A program made the position numbers and the translations under genes. DNA of 7,047 nucleotides from JBDKTK01 sp039680225 (GTDB lineage Bacteria > Desulfobacterota > Syntrophia > Syntrophales > UBA4778). Position 1 is the first letter of the stretch. Every line of letters begins with the position of its first letter. The stretch is taken from positions 1 through 7,047 of the forward strand of contig JBDKTK010000164.1 in assembly GCA_039680225.1 (NCBI GenBank), written 5' to 3'. This document shows positions 5,087 to 7,047 of this stretch, one piece after another. The notes beneath the pieces were generated by a model. It was not told the DNA's origin. It ran no database searches and worked only from the letters and a program-made list of their open reading frames with translations.

Positions 5087-6429
5087 GAGGTCTGGGCGAG
5101 CTTCAATTCAGCCTCGTCGCGCAATTTTATGACTCCTGCGGATAACCCGACCGGGTAGTCCTGCCCGGCCTCCAGGATTTTCAGACGGCCGGGAAGCGCC
5201 CGCAGCTGTTCAGAGGCGCGGCGGGCTATGTCCTGCAAAGAAGGCAGCTGCCCGCAAATCCTCCCCTCCGACATGTATCTTTCGAGCAGGGGCTGCCCTT
5301 CGAGGCTTTCATCTTCAAGACCGATAACATCCCCGGACATAACGCCCTCATTGAATTTACGGAAGACCTGCTTGCGGCCGGGCAGCGTCGCCTTGCCCCT
5401 GGACTTCTTGAACCTCGGCACGCCCGCATACTCCATCAGCTTATAGGCGCACTCGAGATAAGGCGCGTCGGCCGAGGTGTCCAGCTTCGTTCCTACCCCG
5501 AATCCGTTTATCGGGGCACCCCTCTCCAGCAGGTCGCGTATCGAGTATTCGTCCATGTCCCCGCTGACGAATATCCCGATCCGGGGGAACCCGCCCGCAT
5601 CCAGGATTTGCCTTACTTTAACGGAGAGGTCCAGCAAATCGCCGCTGTCCAGCCGGACGGCCCGCACGGTAATGCCTTCCCGGGCAAGCTGCCTTGCGAC
5701 CTCGACCGTTTTTTCGGCGCCCTTCAGCGTGTCGTAAGTGTCGATCAGCAAGGTGACGTTTCCGGGGTTGGCCCGGGCAAAATCAATGAACGCCTGCTTT
5801 TCGCCCCCATGGGCTTCGACAAACGAGTGGGCCATCGTCCCGTAAACGGGTATGCCGTAAAGCGGCTCGGCGATGACCGTGGACGACCCGGCGAAACCGG
5901 CAATGTACGACGAGCGCGCGGCGGCGATCCCGGCCTCGGCCCCGTGGGCCCTTCTCAGGCCGAAGTCGACGAGCAACGTGTTCTCCTTTGCGGCCAGCCG
6001 GCACCGGGCGGCCTTGGAGGCGAGGAGGGTGTTGAGGTGCAGGATGCTGATGATGCGGGTCTCGACGAGCTGGGCCGCCGGCAGCGGCGCCGTTATCCTC
6101 ACCACGGGCTCGCCGGGGAAGAACACTGTGCCTTCGGGAAGGGCGTCGACCTCTCCTTCAAACCGGAAGCTTTCGAGATATTTGATCACCTTGCCGGAAA
6201 ACCTGCCCGTGCCCGCCGCGTATTCAACCTCTTCCCGGGAAAAGCCCATGCCTGAAAGGAACTGCAGGACGGGTCCGAGGCCGGCCGCCACGAGGAAATT
6301 GCGGCCCGGCGGGAGCCTGCGGACAAAAAATTCGAAGGCCGCCGTGTCCGTCATATCCTGTTCCAGGTAGGCCTGGAGCATCGTGAGCTGGTAGAGGTCG
6401 GTGATAAGGGGGCTGTTGGCGGTATCCAT
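5077..6429 (-). CDS. pncB: Nicotinate phosphoribosyltransferase
   Basis: This cytosolic enzyme joins nicotinate and PRPP to give nicotinate mononucleotide and pyrophosphate, with ATP hydrolysis (EC 6.3.4.21). It is the committed step of the Preiss-Handler route to NAD. The protein has 450 residues. Family motifs seen are LITDLYQLTM at 8-17, FEFFVRRLPPGRNFLVAAGL at 32-51, FGLRRAHG at 156-163, YGTMAHSFVEAHGG at 196-209, RLDSGDL at 259-265 and FGVGTKLDT at 310-318. H201 in GTMAHS corresponds to the histidine that is phosphorylated in well-studied members. The ATG at 6429 has GGAG 6 nt upstream and lies 2 nt after the pncA stop, so the two form an operon in pathway order. The 3' end overlaps the second DUF1059 gene by 10 bp. 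Nothing suggests truncation. The gene symbol follows the function. Confidence 0.95.
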   Translation of the reverse strand: MDTANSPLITDLYQLTMLQAYLEQDMTDTAAFEFFVRRLPPGRNFLVAAGLGPVLQFLSGMGFSREEVEYAAGTGRFSGKVIKYLESFRFEGEVDALPEGTVFFPGEPVVRITAPLPAAQLVETRIISILHLNTLLASKAARCRLAAKENTLLVDFGLRRAHGAEAGIAAARSSYIAGFAGSSTVIAEPLYGIPVYGTMAHSFVEAHGGEKQAFIDFARANPGNVTLLIDTYDTLKGAEKTVEVARQLAREGITVRAVRLDSGDLLDLSVKVRQILDAGGFPRIGIFVSGDMDEYSIRDLLERGAPINGFGVGTKLDTSADAPYLECAYKLMEYAGVPRFKKSRGKATLPGRKQVFRKFNEGVMSGDVIGLEDESLEGQPLLERYMSEGRICGQLPSLQDIARRASEQLRALPGRLKILEAGQDYPVGLSAGVIKLRDEAELKLAQTSYL

Positions 6430-6431
6430 TC

Positions 6432-7040
6432 TCAGCTCCGCAATTGCAGGGTCCTGATCAGCCGGGCGCCGCGCTTCTCCATATTTTCCAGGGCGGCCGC
6501 CCCGTCCCCGGGTTTGACTTCCACGGGTTTCACCCCGTCCTCGAATACGAGGACGTTATAGCCGTCTTTCAGCATGTCAAGGACGGTGTTAAAAACGCAG
6601 TACTCGGTGGCAACTCCCCCGATGAAAATCCTTTTGGCTTTCAGGGCGCGCAGGTTTTCCGCCATCGTCCTGCCTGCCTCGTCGCGCCCGTAATATGCCG
6701 AGTACTGCTCCTTATTGGGGTCGACGGCCTTCGAAATGACCATCGGCCGGGCGGGCGGCGCGTGGAGCTTGAGGGAAAAAGCCGCGTCCTCCGTCCCCTG
6801 CACGCAATGGACGGGCCAGGGACCTCCCCTCACCCGGAACGAGCAGTGGTCGGGAGGGTGCCAGTCCCGGGTGAAGATCACGGGCAATCCGGCGGAGGCG
6901 AAAAGTTCCAGCGCCGTGTTGAGCGGCCCGATTATGCTGTCCCCTTCCGTCACGGGAAGCGACCCCCCCGGCATGAAACAATTCTGCATGTCCGTGATGA
7001 TCAGGACATCCGAGGATTCCAGTTTGATCCCGGGGCCCAT
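6432..7040 (-). CDS. pncA: Nicotinamidase (isochorismatase-like fold)
   Basis: Nicotinamidase hydrolyses nicotinamide to nicotinate and ammonia (EC 3.5.1.19), supplying substrate for the downstream pncB product. The 202 residues carry the full active site. The catalytic triad is D17 (ITDMQNCF), K104 (ISKAVDP) and C148 (TEYCVF). The metal ligands are D59 and H61 (RDWHPPDH) and H78 (PWPVHC). The GVAT stretch at 142-145 supplies the usual cis-peptide region before the catalytic Cys. Spacing matches the Pyrococcus horikoshii enzyme as I recall it (D10, D52, H54, H71, each shifted by 7). The start is uncertain: the ATG at 7040 leaves about 16 residues before the catalytic Asp, which is reasonable. 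However, only 7 upstream bases are visible, no ribosome site can be seen, and the frame stays open to the window edge. Related amidases such as isochorismatases usually lack this metal set, so nicotinamidase is favoured. Confidence 0.94.
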   Translation of the reverse strand: MGPGIKLESSDVLIITDMQNCFMPGGSLPVTEGDSIIGPLNTALELFASAGLPVIFTRDWHPPDHCSFRVRGGPWPVHCVQGTEDAAFSLKLHAPPARPMVISKAVDPNKEQYSAYYGRDEAGRTMAENLRALKAKRIFIGGVATEYCVFNTVLDMLKDGYNVLVFEDGVKPVEVKPGDGAAALENMEKRGARLIRTLQLRS

Positions 7041-7047
7041 GGCGGCT

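Noticed and set aside
5608..6370. Plus-strand frames of 215 and 165 residues opposite pncB
   Set aside because: They are antisense to a complete and motif-rich pncB, with low-complexity Gly/Arg/Pro or Ser/Pro composition.

Overview
This window looks like a GC-rich chromosomal segment from an environmental bacterium. I cannot place the taxon from sequence alone. DUF1614 and paired DUF1059 genes suggest an anaerobic or deltaproteobacterium-like lineage, but that is a guess. Nothing points to phage, insertion sequence, CRISPR, tRNA or rRNA. Coding is dense, in three blocks.

Block 1 (minus strand, 1-3741 or 3789) is the start of a high-affinity potassium uptake operon. kdpA (K+-binding and translocating channel subunit) is followed 2 nt later by kdpB (P-type ATPase subunit). 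KdpB is present to its last visible residue, and the window edge falls where its stop codon should be. kdpC would be expected just outside. No kdpF is visible. All four KdpA selectivity-filter segments and all KdpB catalytic motifs are intact, so the pair should be functional. The start of kdpA is unusual. The best Shine-Dalgarno plus ATG upstream of it opens a 15-codon reading frame in the wrong frame, and its TGA overlaps the probable TTG start of kdpA.

Block 2 (plus strand, 3935-5086) is divergent from kdp across an AT-rich control region of about 150 bp. That region holds dyads, a perfect TATAAT and a 7-bp hairpin with a GAAA loop. It leads into a multi-spanning DUF1614 membrane protein and then two tandem small DUF1059 proteins (58 and 67 aa). 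The two small proteins share an identically spaced Cys/Cys/His/His/His set.

Block 3 (minus strand, 5077 to about 7040) is a two-gene NAD salvage operon. pncA (nicotinamidase) makes nicotinate, and pncB (nicotinate phosphoribosyltransferase) converts it to nicotinate mononucleotide, the entry to the Preiss-Handler pathway. The genes are 2 nt apart. The pncB 3' end overlaps the second DUF1059 gene by 10 bp, tail to tail.

Overall the window is mostly ordinary housekeeping and accessory metabolism. I do not see a clear new multi-gene system. The most open biology lies in the DUF1614 and DUF1059 genes and in the arrangement at the kdpA start.
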